A stretch of DNA of 64,000 nt from the NCBI RefSeq assembly GCF_014982715.1, contig NZ_JADCJY010000001.1:2046001-2110000 (forward strand). The letters are read 5' to 3'. Under the pieces are notes generated by a model. The model saw nothing but the letters and a program-made list of their open reading frames with translations, was not told the DNA's origin and searched no databases. Positions 1-8,729 of the stretch are shown here, piece by piece. The stretch is from Gallalistipes aquisgranensis (GTDB lineage: Bacteria > Bacteroidota > Bacteroidia > Bacteroidales > Rikenellaceae). Numbering within the stretch: the first letter of the stretch is position 1; each line of letters starts with the position of its first letter. Position numbers and translations under genes: made by a program.

Positions 1-2
1 GA

Positions 3-290
3 GGTCTGTACAACGTGGGAAGCGGAGGGAGCACCAACGAGGAGCGCATCAGGGGCATCGCGGAAGTATTCTCGCCGAAAGACCATCCGTCGCCCATCTC
101 CTATGCCCCGGAAAAACAGAGCGCCAAACAGTTTGTTCTGGATATACGCAAAACCGTAGATGAACTCGGATACGAACCCCGATACACATGGAAGGATTAT
201 CTCATCAAGTTCAAAAAGGACATGGAAGAACAGCCCTTTGCCAAATTGTGGGGGAAAGAGTCCGACTACTATCACGGAGAAGAGTTGTAA
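3..290 (+). CDS. NAD-dependent sugar epimerase/dehydratase, C-terminal end only
   Basis: The reading frame is open from base 3 and ends in TAA at 290, so the gene starts outside the window. The first visible residues, GLYNVGSGGS, match the stretch near the C-terminus of extended short-chain dehydrogenases (GalE/RmlB/WcaG type) where the nucleotide-sugar is held, and the rest is a typical helical C-terminal lobe ending KLWGKESDYYHGEEL. Such enzymes make the nucleotide sugar for a polysaccharide repeat unit. It lies 3 bp before an ATP-grasp gene in the same operon. The Rossmann fold and the catalytic YxxxK are not visible, so substrate and exact subfamily cannot be given. Confidence 0.75.
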   Translation, partial: GLYNVGSGGSTNEERIRGIAEVFSPKDHPSPISYAPEKQSAKQFVLDIRKTVDELGYEPRYTWKDYLIKFKKDMEEQPFAKLWGKESDYYHGEEL

Positions 291-293
291 AAC

Positions 294-1487
294 ATGAAAA
301 AACTTCTATTATTGGGTGGAGACGCGACCCTCCTGCCCGTTATCAGGGCGGCCAAAGCGAGAGGATACTACGTCATAACCTGCGACTACCTGCCCGATAA
401 TATCGCCCACAAATATTCGGACGAATACATCGGTTACAGCACGACGGACAAAGAGGCGATCCTCTCGTGGGCCATAGAGAATAAGATAGACGGCGTCCTT
501 ACGTTCACGGATTCGGGGGTCGTCACGGCCGCTTATGTCTGCAACCGGATGGGCTTGGCCTGTCCGGGCAGTTACGAGGCCATAGAAATCATACAGAACA
601 AGGACCGTTTCCGCAAGTTCCTCGACGAAAACGGATGCAACGTTCCGAAATTCAGAAAGTACGCGGATTGGGACCCGGTCGGGAACGACACGGAAAACTT
701 CCGTTTTCCCGTCCTGGTCAAACCCGTCGATGCCGCCGGCAGCAAAGGCGTGACGAAAGTCTGCCGGAAAGAGGACCTGCGAAGGGCGTTCGATCATGCA
801 ATCGGCTTTTCCACCCGCAAAGAGATCATCGTCGAAGAGTTCATCGACCCCGTCGGGCCCCAAATTCACGGAGACTGTTTCGTCCGGGACGGCAAGCTGG
901 TTTTCATCTACCTGGGAGACCACCACTTCGACTCCGGCATCAACAACCTGGTTCCCGTATCCACCTCCTGGCCTTCGACGCATCCGGAGGAAGAGTTGCA
1001 AAAAGTCGAACGGCAAATCCGGATGTTTATCGACAAGGTCGGTTTTATGAACGGCTGCATGAATATCGAAAGCAGAATCAGTAAGGCCGACCGAAAGGCC
1101 TATCTGATAGACGTAGGTGCCCGGAGCGGCGGAAATTACACGCCCTATGTCATCCGATACGGCTCCGGTTTCGACTTCGTCGAAGCGATGCTGGACTTCT
1201 CCATGGAACACAGGCCGTCCGTCCAGACCGCAGATAAAAAAGGGTTCTATGCCTATCTGGTCATCCACGCGAAAACAGACGGCATTCTCGCCCGTGTAAC
1301 AGTGAACGAATACCTCGAAAACAAAATCCTGGAGCGTCACGACTATATCCCCGTCGGCGGACGCGTCCACTCTTTCCGCAGGGCCAACGCAGCCATCGGG
1401 ATTCTGATCGTCAGATTCCCTTCCCGGGAAGAGATGCAGCAAGTGACCGACCATCTGGACGATTATATCAACGTAGAAGTGAAATAA
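294..1487 (+). CDS. ATP-grasp carboxylate-amine ligase-like protein (first of two)
   Basis: A 397-residue ATP-grasp enzyme. The N-terminus (MKKLLLLGGDATLLPVI) is the pre-ATP-grasp Rossmann-like domain. The glycine-rich ATP loop lies near residues 138-155 (FPVLVKPVDAAGSKGV) and the metal-binding segment near 272-281 reads LIDVGARSGGN, slightly degenerate against the usual E-I-N-x-R-x-G-G. Family members join a carboxylate, activated as acyl phosphate, to an amine. Inside a polysaccharide operon the likely role is making or attaching an amide-linked decoration, but the substrate is unknown. The stop codon overlaps the start of the second ATP-grasp gene (ATAATGA), so the two are probably translated together. 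PurK/CarB-like primary metabolism is unlikely from the context. Confidence 0.8.
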   Translation: MKKLLLLGGDATLLPVIRAAKARGYYVITCDYLPDNIAHKYSDEYIGYSTTDKEAILSWAIENKIDGVLTFTDSGVVTAAYVCNRMGLACPGSYEAIEIIQNKDRFRKFLDENGCNVPKFRKYADWDPVGNDTENFRFPVLVKPVDAAGSKGVTKVCRKEDLRRAFDHAIGFSTRKEIIVEEFIDPVGPQIHGDCFVRDGKLVFIYLGDHHFDSGINNLVPVSTSWPSTHPEEELQKVERQIRMFIDKVGFMNGCMNIESRISKADRKAYLIDVGARSGGNYTPYVIRYGSGFDFVEAMLDFSMEHRPSVQTADKKGFYAYLVIHAKTDGILARVTVNEYLENKILERHDYIPVGGRVHSFRRANAAIGILIVRFPSREEMQQVTDHLDDYINVEVK

Positions 1488-2593
1488 TGAAACTGGCTAT
1501 CATAGGGGCATCGCCCGGACAGTATTACTTATGCAGGAAAGCCCGGGAAATGGGCGTGGAAACCCTGTGCTTCGCATGGGAAAAAGGGGCGGTATGCAGA
1601 GACCTGGTCGACAAATTCTATCCGATCTCCATCACGGAAGAAGACGAAATACTGCGAATCTGCCGGCAGGAACGAATCGACGGTGTCGTTTCCAACGCTT
1701 CGGACAAGACATCGGAACTGGTGGCATTCATCGCAGAGGAGATGCATCTCCACGGCACAAGAAGAAGCGTGATAAGAGCGACGAGGGACAAAACTTTCAC
1801 CCGGGAAATATCGCAGCACATAGAGGGTCTGACCCCCATCCGGTACTACGATTACGAAGGCGGGACCCCCGGTTTTTTCCCCTGTGTAATCAAGCCCGTT
1901 CCCGGAGCGGGCAAACGGGGCGTCTCCTTCGTCGATTCGGAAAAAGAGTTTCGGGAGGCGATACGATATGCCGAAGCAGAACCCCACCGGGCCATTCTGG
2001 TGGAAGAGTATATCCGGGGCCGAGAGGTCTCGGTCGAAACCATATCGTACGAAGGGCAGCACCATGTCATACAGATAACGGATAAAGAGACCACGGGCGC
2101 ACCCCATTTTCTCGAACTGGCCCATCACCAGCCCTCTACCGTCCCTCCGGAAATCCACGACACCATTTGCAGAGTCATCCCCCGCCTGCTGTCCGCCGTG
2201 GGATTCGAGAACGGGGCCGCACATACGGAACTGAAGATCGACGGGAAAAACATCTATCTCATCGAGATCAATGCCCGGGGAGGAGGCGACGAAATATCCA
2301 ACCGGCTCGTCGAACTCAGCACCGGATACGATTATGTCCGGGGTATGATCGAAGTCGCCCTCGGCATTTTCAAGGCCCCCGCAACCGAAGGGAAACGTTA
2401 TTCAGGCGTCTATTACCTTTGCGAGCAAACGGCCGGCAGAATACCTTTCTTCAAATCCGCCACGGGCAAACCCTGGCTCGTGGAGATGACCATGGATTTC
2501 GATACGCCGACCCTCTCTTCCGCCACGAAGAACAGGGAGAGAAACGGCTTCATGGTCTACCAATCGGATCATAAAATAGAGGAGGGAGACTAA
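1487..2593 (+). CDS. ATP-grasp carboxylate-amine ligase-like protein (second of two)
   Basis: A 368-residue ATP-grasp protein that begins on the last base of its neighbour. It has an N-terminal Rossmann-like domain (MKLAIIGASPGQYYLCRKA), a glycine-rich ATP loop near residues 131-147 (CVIKPVPGAGKRGVSF) and a well-kept metal/ATP motif near 258-268 (LIEINARGGGD). It is clearly related to the preceding protein but quite divergent, so the pair is not a recent tandem copy. The canonical motif suggests an active ligase. Together with the adenylate-forming enzyme that follows, it may build an amide- or peptide-like group on a sugar. The substrate cannot be read from the sequence. Confidence 0.8.
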   Translation: MKLAIIGASPGQYYLCRKAREMGVETLCFAWEKGAVCRDLVDKFYPISITEEDEILRICRQERIDGVVSNASDKTSELVAFIAEEMHLHGTRRSVIRATRDKTFTREISQHIEGLTPIRYYDYEGGTPGFFPCVIKPVPGAGKRGVSFVDSEKEFREAIRYAEAEPHRAILVEEYIRGREVSVETISYEGQHHVIQITDKETTGAPHFLELAHHQPSTVPPEIHDTICRVIPRLLSAVGFENGAAHTELKIDGKNIYLIEINARGGGDEISNRLVELSTGYDYVRGMIEVALGIFKAPATEGKRYSGVYYLCEQTAGRIPFFKSATGKPWLVEMTMDFDTPTLSSATKNRERNGFMVYQSDHKIEEGD

Positions 2594-2607
2594 AACCCCG
2601 TATCGCA

Positions 2608-3939
2608 ATGGACTTGCAGGCACTTTATCTTCGTTCCCGGTTCTGGATATCGGACTTTATGAAAGGGTCCCCCGTCCGGAAACAGTACAACGACATCAAA
2701 TACATAGACCGCCACACCAAAGAGCGGTGCGCACCGCTCATCGGACAGAAACTGCACAAACTGCTGGAATATGCGCAGACGCACACGGATTTCTATTCCC
2801 GTTTCGACAGTTTCGAGTTGAGGGACTACCCCGTGATGAACAAACTGTCTCTTATTCAGAACATGGAGCGCATCAGGGTCGCCCCGGAGAAAATTCCGGG
2901 ACAAAAGGGAGAAGTCCACATACAGCGCACATCGGGTTCGACGGGCGTTCCCCTTGCGATCCCGCAGGATACGGCGAAACGTCAGCGCAGAATTGCCGAA
3001 CTGAAATATTACGGGAAGGCCGTCGGCTTCACCACCCACGAGAAACTCGTCCACCTGCGGTCCTGGAACAAATGGCAGAACAAAACGAGCCGCCAGATCA
3101 GACTGGAAAACATCATTCCGTTCGACATAAGCAAGTTCGGACCCGAAGAGCTGGAAAATCTGTGCCGTCTTCTCGTCGAGGAGAAGGTGGTCTGCATAAG
3201 GGGATATGCGACGACCATATCGAATCTGGCGGCCTATGTCAGGAACTCCCCGGAGAAATGGGTTTTCCCGCATCTCAAAATAGTCATTGCCGGAGGGGAG
3301 GCTTTATACGACGATGTGCGGCAGATGGTGAAGGAGTACCTGCACTGTGAAATCATCTCCCAATACGCCGACGAAGAGTGCGGCATACTGGCCCAGGAGA
3401 GGGTCCCGACGAAAGAGAACGATAACCCCATGTATTTCAACCACGCCGGATATGTTTTCGAAATTCTGAAACTGGAGAGCGACGAACCGGCGGAGTGGGG
3501 CGAAGTGGGACGGATCGTCATTACCGACCTGCACAATTACGCCTGTCCCATCATCCGTTACGACTGCGGCGACACCTGCGTCCTGATGCCCCCCGACAAA
3601 TACAGCAAAGGCTATCCCGTAATGGCAAAACTGTACGGCAGGCGCTTCGACCTGACTTATTCCACGGACGGCAAGGCCGTCTCTCCCCTTACGTACGGCC
3701 GCATCCTCAAGAACTACGACATCATTTCCCAATGGCAATTCGTGCAGCTCCAGGAGAAAAAGTACGAACTCCGGTTGACGCTGAAATCGGAACCGGCCGG
3801 ACAGATGGCCGATCTGGCAGCCGGGCTCCGGAACATTCTCGGCCAGGATGCCGAATTAGAGATCAAAGAGGTACGGGACATTCCCGTGCTCTCTTCGGGA
3901 AAACGGAAACCGGTAATGAACGAATGGAAAAAGAACTGA
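2608..3939 (+). CDS. CapK-like adenylate-forming enzyme (phenylacetate-CoA ligase family)
   Basis: A 443-residue member of the AMP-forming superfamily, in the short PaaK/CapK branch common in capsule and O-antigen loci. The phosphate-binding P-loop is near residues 104-120 (IQRTSGSTGVPLAI), and later segments such as YADEECGILAQE and GRIVITDLHNYACPIIRYDCGD fit the adenylation active site. The enzyme would activate a carboxylic acid as an acyl-AMP. Its place straight after two ATP-grasp ligases suggests that all three handle one acyl or amino-acid modification of the polysaccharide. The start at 2608 follows the previous stop by 14 bp. Whether CoA or a sugar amine is the acceptor is unknown. 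Confidence 0.8.
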   Translation: MDLQALYLRSRFWISDFMKGSPVRKQYNDIKYIDRHTKERCAPLIGQKLHKLLEYAQTHTDFYSRFDSFELRDYPVMNKLSLIQNMERIRVAPEKIPGQKGEVHIQRTSGSTGVPLAIPQDTAKRQRRIAELKYYGKAVGFTTHEKLVHLRSWNKWQNKTSRQIRLENIIPFDISKFGPEELENLCRLLVEEKVVCIRGYATTISNLAAYVRNSPEKWVFPHLKIVIAGGEALYDDVRQMVKEYLHCEIISQYADEECGILAQERVPTKENDNPMYFNHAGYVFEILKLESDEPAEWGEVGRIVITDLHNYACPIIRYDCGDTCVLMPPDKYSKGYPVMAKLYGRRFDLTYSTDGKAVSPLTYGRILKNYDIISQWQFVQLQEKKYELRLTLKSEPAGQMADLAAGLRNILGQDAELEIKEVRDIPVLSSGKRKPVMNEWKKN

Positions 3940-3943
3940 CAGC

Positions 3944-4852
3944 ATGACGGCAGCTTCCCGGGAAATCATATTGACGGTACGCTGCCTCACCTACAACCAG
4001 GCTCCGTTCGTACGGCAATGCCTGGACGGTATCGTCATGCAGAGAACCGATTTCGGATTCGTGGCACTGGTCCACGACGACGCCTCGACAGACGGAACGG
4101 CCGAGATAGTCGCCGAATACGCAGCCAGATATCCGGAGATCATACATCCGGTACTGGAGAAGGAAAACCTGTATTCGAAACACGACGGATCGTTATCCAA
4201 AGTCATTCTCAGCCACTGTACCGGCAAATATGTAGCCTACATAGAGGGGGACGACTACTGGACCGATCCGCTAAAACTCCAGAAGGAGGTCGATTTTCTG
4301 GAAAACAACCCGGAATACGGACTGGTGCGGACCCATTTCGATCGTTACTATCAGAAAGAGGGAAAAATCGAAAAGGGCATTTTTCCCGCCATGCACGGCA
4401 TGACGGACACCCATCAGGGATATATTCTCAACCCCGTATTCGCAGGTCCCTGCACGTGGGTTTTCAGAATGAAATACCAGAGGAACCGGCCGGCGTACGA
4501 CAGGACGCGGTATTTCGGGGGCGACCTCGCGCTGCTGCTGGAGATAAGCCGTTCGTCCAAAGTCAAGTGCCTCGAAGAGAATACGGCCGTATACCGGATT
4601 CTCGGCGACAGCGCCAGCCACACCGAATCGCCGCAAAGGTCGCTGAATTTTCTGATCAAGCTGAAAAACACGCGCATACTGTTCGCAAAGTCGCAACCCC
4701 TGTCGTTCAGAGTGAAATTATGGATCAGAATCTGCCGCTCGTACAGGGACAAATACAGAAAGGCAGGCAAATATCACGAATGGTTCACGATGTGCGTTTC
4801 CGACTTCGTCGAACTGTTCATCCGCAGAAAGGACAAAGTACTCGACATCTGA
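3944..4852 (+). CDS. Family 2 glycosyltransferase (GT-A fold)
   Basis: A 302-residue GT2 enzyme. The N-terminal nucleotide-binding region reads LTVRCLTYNQAPFVRQCL, followed near residues 43-52 by VHDDASTDGT, the first Asp pair of GT2 proteins; EGDDYWTDP near residues 100-108 is the second (DxD-like) metal site. No membrane segments are seen, so it probably acts on a lipid-linked intermediate at the inner face of the membrane. It starts 4 bp after the CapK-like gene and ends 1 bp before the next gene, so it is part of the same transcript. The family transfers a single sugar from a nucleotide donor; donor and acceptor cannot be assigned. Confidence 0.88.
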   Translation: MTAASREIILTVRCLTYNQAPFVRQCLDGIVMQRTDFGFVALVHDDASTDGTAEIVAEYAARYPEIIHPVLEKENLYSKHDGSLSKVILSHCTGKYVAYIEGDDYWTDPLKLQKEVDFLENNPEYGLVRTHFDRYYQKEGKIEKGIFPAMHGMTDTHQGYILNPVFAGPCTWVFRMKYQRNRPAYDRTRYFGGDLALLLEISRSSKVKCLEENTAVYRILGDSASHTESPQRSLNFLIKLKNTRILFAKSQPLSFRVKLWIRICRSYRDKYRKAGKYHEWFTMCVSDFVELFIRRKDKVLDI

Positions 4853-4853
4853 C

Positions 4854-5774
4854 ATGGGAAACATCAGAAATTCCGTTTTAGGCGGTTACAACTATCTGTA
4901 CAACAGATTCGGAGAGGGAATCTTCAATATCGGAATCATAGATTACACGGACGACCTCATATACCGGGATCGGTTCCCTGAAATCCGGTGGCTGCAACAC
5001 GGTTTCAGAGACCGGTGGTTCGCGGACCCCTTCATACTGTCGGCAGACAACGAGACCGTCACCCTGTTGGTCGAAGCCTATATCTACACGAAACGCAAGG
5101 GCGTCATCGGGAAAATCACCGCCGGCAGACAACCGTTCACGCTATTGGAATACGAAACCGTCCTGGAGTCGGACACTCATCTCTCCTTTCCGGCCATCTG
5201 CAGGGACGGAGAGCATATCTGCGTTTACCCGGAAAACTGTCACAGCCGGAACAGCTACATCTACCTGTACGACCCTTCCGCACAGAAACTCACAGAGAGA
5301 CGCCTGTTATCCCCGTATCCGCTGGTAGATGCGGCCCTGTTCGAATTCCGAGGCGAAAACGCGATGATCGCAACGTTGTCCTCCGATCCTCACGGCACGA
5401 CCTGCACCGTTCTCCTGCCCGACCGGGAAAATGTATTCGAACCGTATCAGACCATCGCATTAAAGGACAATTCGTCAAGAGGTGCCGGACTGCCTTTCAC
5501 CGTGGGGGACAAACTCATCCGGCCGGCCCAGAACTGCAACGGCGGATATGGCGTCGGCATCGTGTTCCAGGAGATAAACAAGGTCGGGGACACCTTCACT
5601 TTGACGGAAGTCGGCAGATTCGACGCCTGCGACCCGAAATACGACACGGGATTCCACACATTCAACAAGTCGGGCGACATCGCCATAGTAGACGGCTACC
5701 GGCTTCCTCCCCGATTCGTGAAAAAGACATTTGCAGCCATCCAGGGCATTATCAACCGAATCTCGAAAAAATGA
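4854..5774 (+). CDS. Beta-propeller protein resembling the GINT1 N-terminal domain
   Basis: A 306-residue protein with no signal peptide or membrane segment. The motif RDRWFADPFIL near residues 51-62, followed by repeating strands (LVEAYIYT, HLSFPAICRDG, VDAALFEF), matches the five-bladed propeller found at the N-terminus of glucosamine inositolphosphorylceramide transferase-like proteins and related to GH43-type folds. In bacteria this domain often sits in polysaccharide loci, but its reaction is not established as far as I know. It overlaps the next glycosyltransferase start (ATGA at 5771-5774). It could assist transfer, bind sugar or be an enzyme of its own. The fold assignment is by motif recall and is only moderately sure. 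Confidence 0.6.
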   Translation: MGNIRNSVLGGYNYLYNRFGEGIFNIGIIDYTDDLIYRDRFPEIRWLQHGFRDRWFADPFILSADNETVTLLVEAYIYTKRKGVIGKITAGRQPFTLLEYETVLESDTHLSFPAICRDGEHICVYPENCHSRNSYIYLYDPSAQKLTERRLLSPYPLVDAALFEFRGENAMIATLSSDPHGTTCTVLLPDRENVFEPYQTIALKDNSSRGAGLPFTVGDKLIRPAQNCNGGYGVGIVFQEINKVGDTFTLTEVGRFDACDPKYDTGFHTFNKSGDIAIVDGYRLPPRFVKKTFAAIQGIINRISKK

Positions 5775-7006
5775 ACCTGCTTTTTTCCTGTGACGAATAC
5801 CCTCCGGCAAAAAGCGGGGGAATCGGCACTGCAACAAAGACCGTGGCCGAGGAACTGGCTCGAAGAGGGCACCAGGTACATGTAGTCAGCGGCGTGCTTC
5901 CCGGCACGAACTTACCGGCCTATACCACCGACAATGGGGTCAATATCTACCGTTTCCGGTATTTCAGAGGTTTTGGATGGTTTTTCCGGAATGCAGAAAC
6001 CGGAGCGGAATCATTGCCCCTGAAATTTCTGAAAAAGTCGGGTATCCTGGCATCTTTGGCAAAAAAGGAATTTTACAGGACCCATCGCCTTATCCGGCAA
6101 ATCATAGCGGAAAAACAGATCGACATCGTCGAGTTTCCCGATTATCTGAAACTCTCGGATTATTACAAATTCAAAAAGAAAATCGACTTCCCCCGATACG
6201 ACATTCCCGTAATTGCCCGGGTTCACGGATGCCAGTCGTTCGCCTCGTATTACAGGGACGGGAACATACACGAGGTGAACCGGTACAACGACACCTCTTT
6301 TTTCAACAGCGCGACGAAGATTCTCGCGGTAAGCCGGTTTTCCGCCGATTTCGTAAACAATCTGCTGGGCATAACGCGCAAAATCGACGTCATCTACAAT
6401 CCGCTGGACCTAAACGGGCTTCTGCATACCGCAGAGAGTCTTCCCAAAGACGAAGGGACCTCCAAGAACATCGTCTTTCTGGGCAAAATCGTCAGGACCA
6501 AAGGGGCCTTCAACCTTCTCGAAGCCTTTAACCGGTTCGCCGCCGGGCATCCGGATTACACGCTGACAATGATCGGCGGCGGAGAGATCGAAAAGGGAGC
6601 ATCCGTCGTCAGACCGGAATTCCGCAACCGGGTCGTGTTCACCGGCTATCTGTCGGGAGAAGAGGTTTGCCGGCACGTGATGAACGCGACGTTTTGCGCA
6701 ATCCCCTCGTTCTTTGAGAATTTCAGTATGGCGGCATTGGAAATCATGGCCTTAGGGAAAGCCCTGGTCTACACGACAGCCGCATCCGGCCGGGAAGTAA
6801 TCGAGGACGGGGTAGACGGACTGCTCGCCGATCCCCATAATGTGGAGGAGATATGCGAAAAGATGGAAATCATGGCCGGCGACGAGACCCTGAGGACAAA
6901 CATGGCGGCAAAAGCCGCAGAAAAAATAAGACATCGGTACACCACCGACACCATAGTGTCCGAGATCGAAGAGTATTATATGCAACTGATGCGAATCCAT
7001 GCGTAA
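5771..7006 (+). CDS. Family 4 glycosyltransferase (GT-B fold)
   Basis: A 411-residue GT4 enzyme. I chose the ATG at 5771, which overlaps the previous stop, because MNLLFSCDEYPPAKSGGIGT is the usual GT4 start; the longer open frame upstream is antisense-like noise. The N-terminal half has the glycine-rich acceptor-side region (GGIGTATKTVAEELARRG). The C-terminal half has the donor site, with FFENFSMAALEIMALGKALV near residues 312-333 holding the E-x7-E motif that binds the nucleotide sugar. It is a retaining, soluble or membrane-attached sugar transferase for repeat-unit assembly. The specific sugar is unknown. Its end overlaps the next gene by 8 bp. Confidence 0.9.
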   Translation: MNLLFSCDEYPPAKSGGIGTATKTVAEELARRGHQVHVVSGVLPGTNLPAYTTDNGVNIYRFRYFRGFGWFFRNAETGAESLPLKFLKKSGILASLAKKEFYRTHRLIRQIIAEKQIDIVEFPDYLKLSDYYKFKKKIDFPRYDIPVIARVHGCQSFASYYRDGNIHEVNRYNDTSFFNSATKILAVSRFSADFVNNLLGITRKIDVIYNPLDLNGLLHTAESLPKDEGTSKNIVFLGKIVRTKGAFNLLEAFNRFAAGHPDYTLTMIGGGEIEKGASVVRPEFRNRVVFTGYLSGEEVCRHVMNATFCAIPSFFENFSMAALEIMALGKALVYTTAASGREVIEDGVDGLLADPHNVEEICEKMEIMAGDETLRTNMAAKAAEKIRHRYTTDTIVSEIEEYYMQLMRIHA

Positions 7007-7580
7007 GACCCTCACACGATTCAAATCCGTCCTCCTCTTTCCCGTCGTCGCCACGCTCTGCATCGCTGCCGGAAGGGAAAGGAGAAATATCATTGCTGCC
7101 GACACGGAAAAGTGGAGCGAGTGGAAGAACTGTCCCCGAGGTTTCCGCGGCCTGCTCCGGCTGTTCGTCCTGTTTCCGGAATACCGCTCACTGTTCTACT
7201 ACCGGGTGGGACCGGCCAGCCATCTGTTTTCACACATCATAAAAGGGGAATGCTGCCTCTATTTCCGCTCCCCGAAAATAGGGGAAGGATTTCTGATACA
7301 ACACGGATTCGCCACGATCATCGACGCAGAGACGATCGGTAGGAACTGCAAAGTGTTCCAACAGGTCACCATCGGATACAATGGCGACAAACGTCCCTCG
7401 ATCGGGGACAATGTGATGATCTGTGCCGGCGCCAAAGTACTCGGAGGAATCACCGTCGGCAATCATGTCGTTATAGGAGCGAATGCGGTTGTCGTTCACG
7501 ATGTCCCCGACGGTACGGTCGTCGGCGGTGTTCCGGCCAAAGTGCTCAAACGCATAGATGCGGTCGACAACCTGAAATAA
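6999..7580 (+). CDS. Serine O-acetyltransferase-like hexapeptide acyltransferase
   Basis: A 193-residue protein with a helical N-terminus and a C-terminal left-handed beta helix. Hexapeptide repeats are visible from about residue 90: PKIGEGFLI, ETIGRNCKVFQQVTIG, PSIGDNVMICAGAKVLGG, ITVGNHVVIGANAVV, ending DVPDGTVVGGVPAKVLK. The layout is like CysE and like capsule O-acetyltransferases with a short helical leader. In this operon it most likely moves an acetyl group from acetyl-CoA onto a sugar hydroxyl, rather than making O-acetylserine. It begins within the last codons of the GT4 gene. Confidence 0.82.
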   Translation: MRKTLTRFKSVLLFPVVATLCIAAGRERRNIIAADTEKWSEWKNCPRGFRGLLRLFVLFPEYRSLFYYRVGPASHLFSHIIKGECCLYFRSPKIGEGFLIQHGFATIIDAETIGRNCKVFQQVTIGYNGDKRPSIGDNVMICAGAKVLGGITVGNHVVIGANAVVVHDVPDGTVVGGVPAKVLKRIDAVDNLK

Positions 7581-7589
7581 AAAAACACC

Positions 7590-8729
7590 ATGTTGGAAAG
7601 CATAACGATATACGTCCTGACCGCCTGGATTCTTTATCTGCTGGCACGGCCCTATGCGAACCTGGGGGAGGCCAATACGTTCTGGACCAAAGGGATGATC
7701 TGGTCGGTCATCGTCTTCGCATCCATCGCGGGAGCCCGCTATAACGTGGGGGTAGACTATATGGGGTATCTCAACAGCTACGACGAACTGCTGTCGGGCA
7801 AAGAGATGTACAGGGACGATTTTGAAATCGGCTTCTTATCCATCTCCCGGTTTCTGGCCTTTTTCGGCCTGCATTTTTTCTTTTTCTTCGCATTATGGGC
7901 CGCGCTCCAGATCGGATTCGTCTATTCGGCACTGAAGGACAGCCGTTACATAATACCGTACGTAGCCCTCTGCATCATGCTCGGACCGTATTTCCTGAAC
8001 TGGATGAACGGTATCCGACAGACGGTGGTGGCCTGTGCATTCGTATGGGCCGTCCAATATATAAAAGACCGGAGGCTCATCCCCTACATGGTTTTCATCG
8101 TTCTTGCCTGCACCATCCACCATTCCGCACTGATCCTGATACCATTCTATTGGCTGGGGAGGAAAAAGATAGTATCCGACAGACCGACAACCAGCCTGAT
8201 CGTTCTTTCCGTATGTATCGCACTGGGTTCCACGCCCACCTGGATCAACTCCCTTTCCTTTGTAGGGTCGTTCTTCGAAACCTTCGGATTCGACAGATAC
8301 GGAAACGTATTCAACGAACTGACGGGAGGGGCCTCCGAACTGGTGAAATTCGATTGGGGTCCCACCAAAATCGCCGCACTGCTGCTGGAAATCCTCATCA
8401 TCGTCTACTACCCGAAAATGAAGGTCTGTTTCCGACAGACCAAAATCGACACATTCTTTCTCCTGTTTTTCCTCGGGATATGCTGGTATTATCTCGTCAT
8501 GAACACGATACACCAGATGATCCGTCCGACCGAATATTTTACCATCTTCCGTTTACCCATGACGGCGTATCTTCTGTATTATCTGAAAACGACGAAAAGG
8601 CACAAAGCCTTCACCCTCGCCTGTATTCTGTGTTTCTCCTACATATTCATCACGATCTACAAAGGATACACCAATCCCCAGGGCAGTTACGCCACCGTTC
8701 TGTATCATTTCTTCTTCGAAAAGATATGA
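7590..8729 (+). CDS. EpsG-like polysaccharide polymerase (Wzy role)
   Basis: A 379-residue integral membrane protein with about ten hydrophobic segments (for example residues 1-18, 30-48, 85-110 and the FTLACILCFSYIFITIY stretch near the C-terminus). The segment IAGARYNVGVDYMGYLNSYDEL is the hallmark of the EpsG family, in which an Arg and following Asp precede a periplasmic loop; these proteins act as Wzy-type polymerases joining lipid-linked repeat units. It is the only candidate polymerase in the visible operon. No Wzx flippase is seen in the window, so that gene must lie upstream or elsewhere. The last 4 bp overlap the next gene (ATGA). Confidence 0.82.
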   Translation: MLESITIYVLTAWILYLLARPYANLGEANTFWTKGMIWSVIVFASIAGARYNVGVDYMGYLNSYDELLSGKEMYRDDFEIGFLSISRFLAFFGLHFFFFFALWAALQIGFVYSALKDSRYIIPYVALCIMLGPYFLNWMNGIRQTVVACAFVWAVQYIKDRRLIPYMVFIVLACTIHHSALILIPFYWLGRKKIVSDRPTTSLIVLSVCIALGSTPTWINSLSFVGSFFETFGFDRYGNVFNELTGGASELVKFDWGPTKIAALLLEILIIVYYPKMKVCFRQTKIDTFFLLFFLGICWYYLVMNTIHQMIRPTEYFTIFRLPMTAYLLYYLKTTKRHKAFTLACILCFSYIFITIYKGYTNPQGSYATVLYHFFFEKI

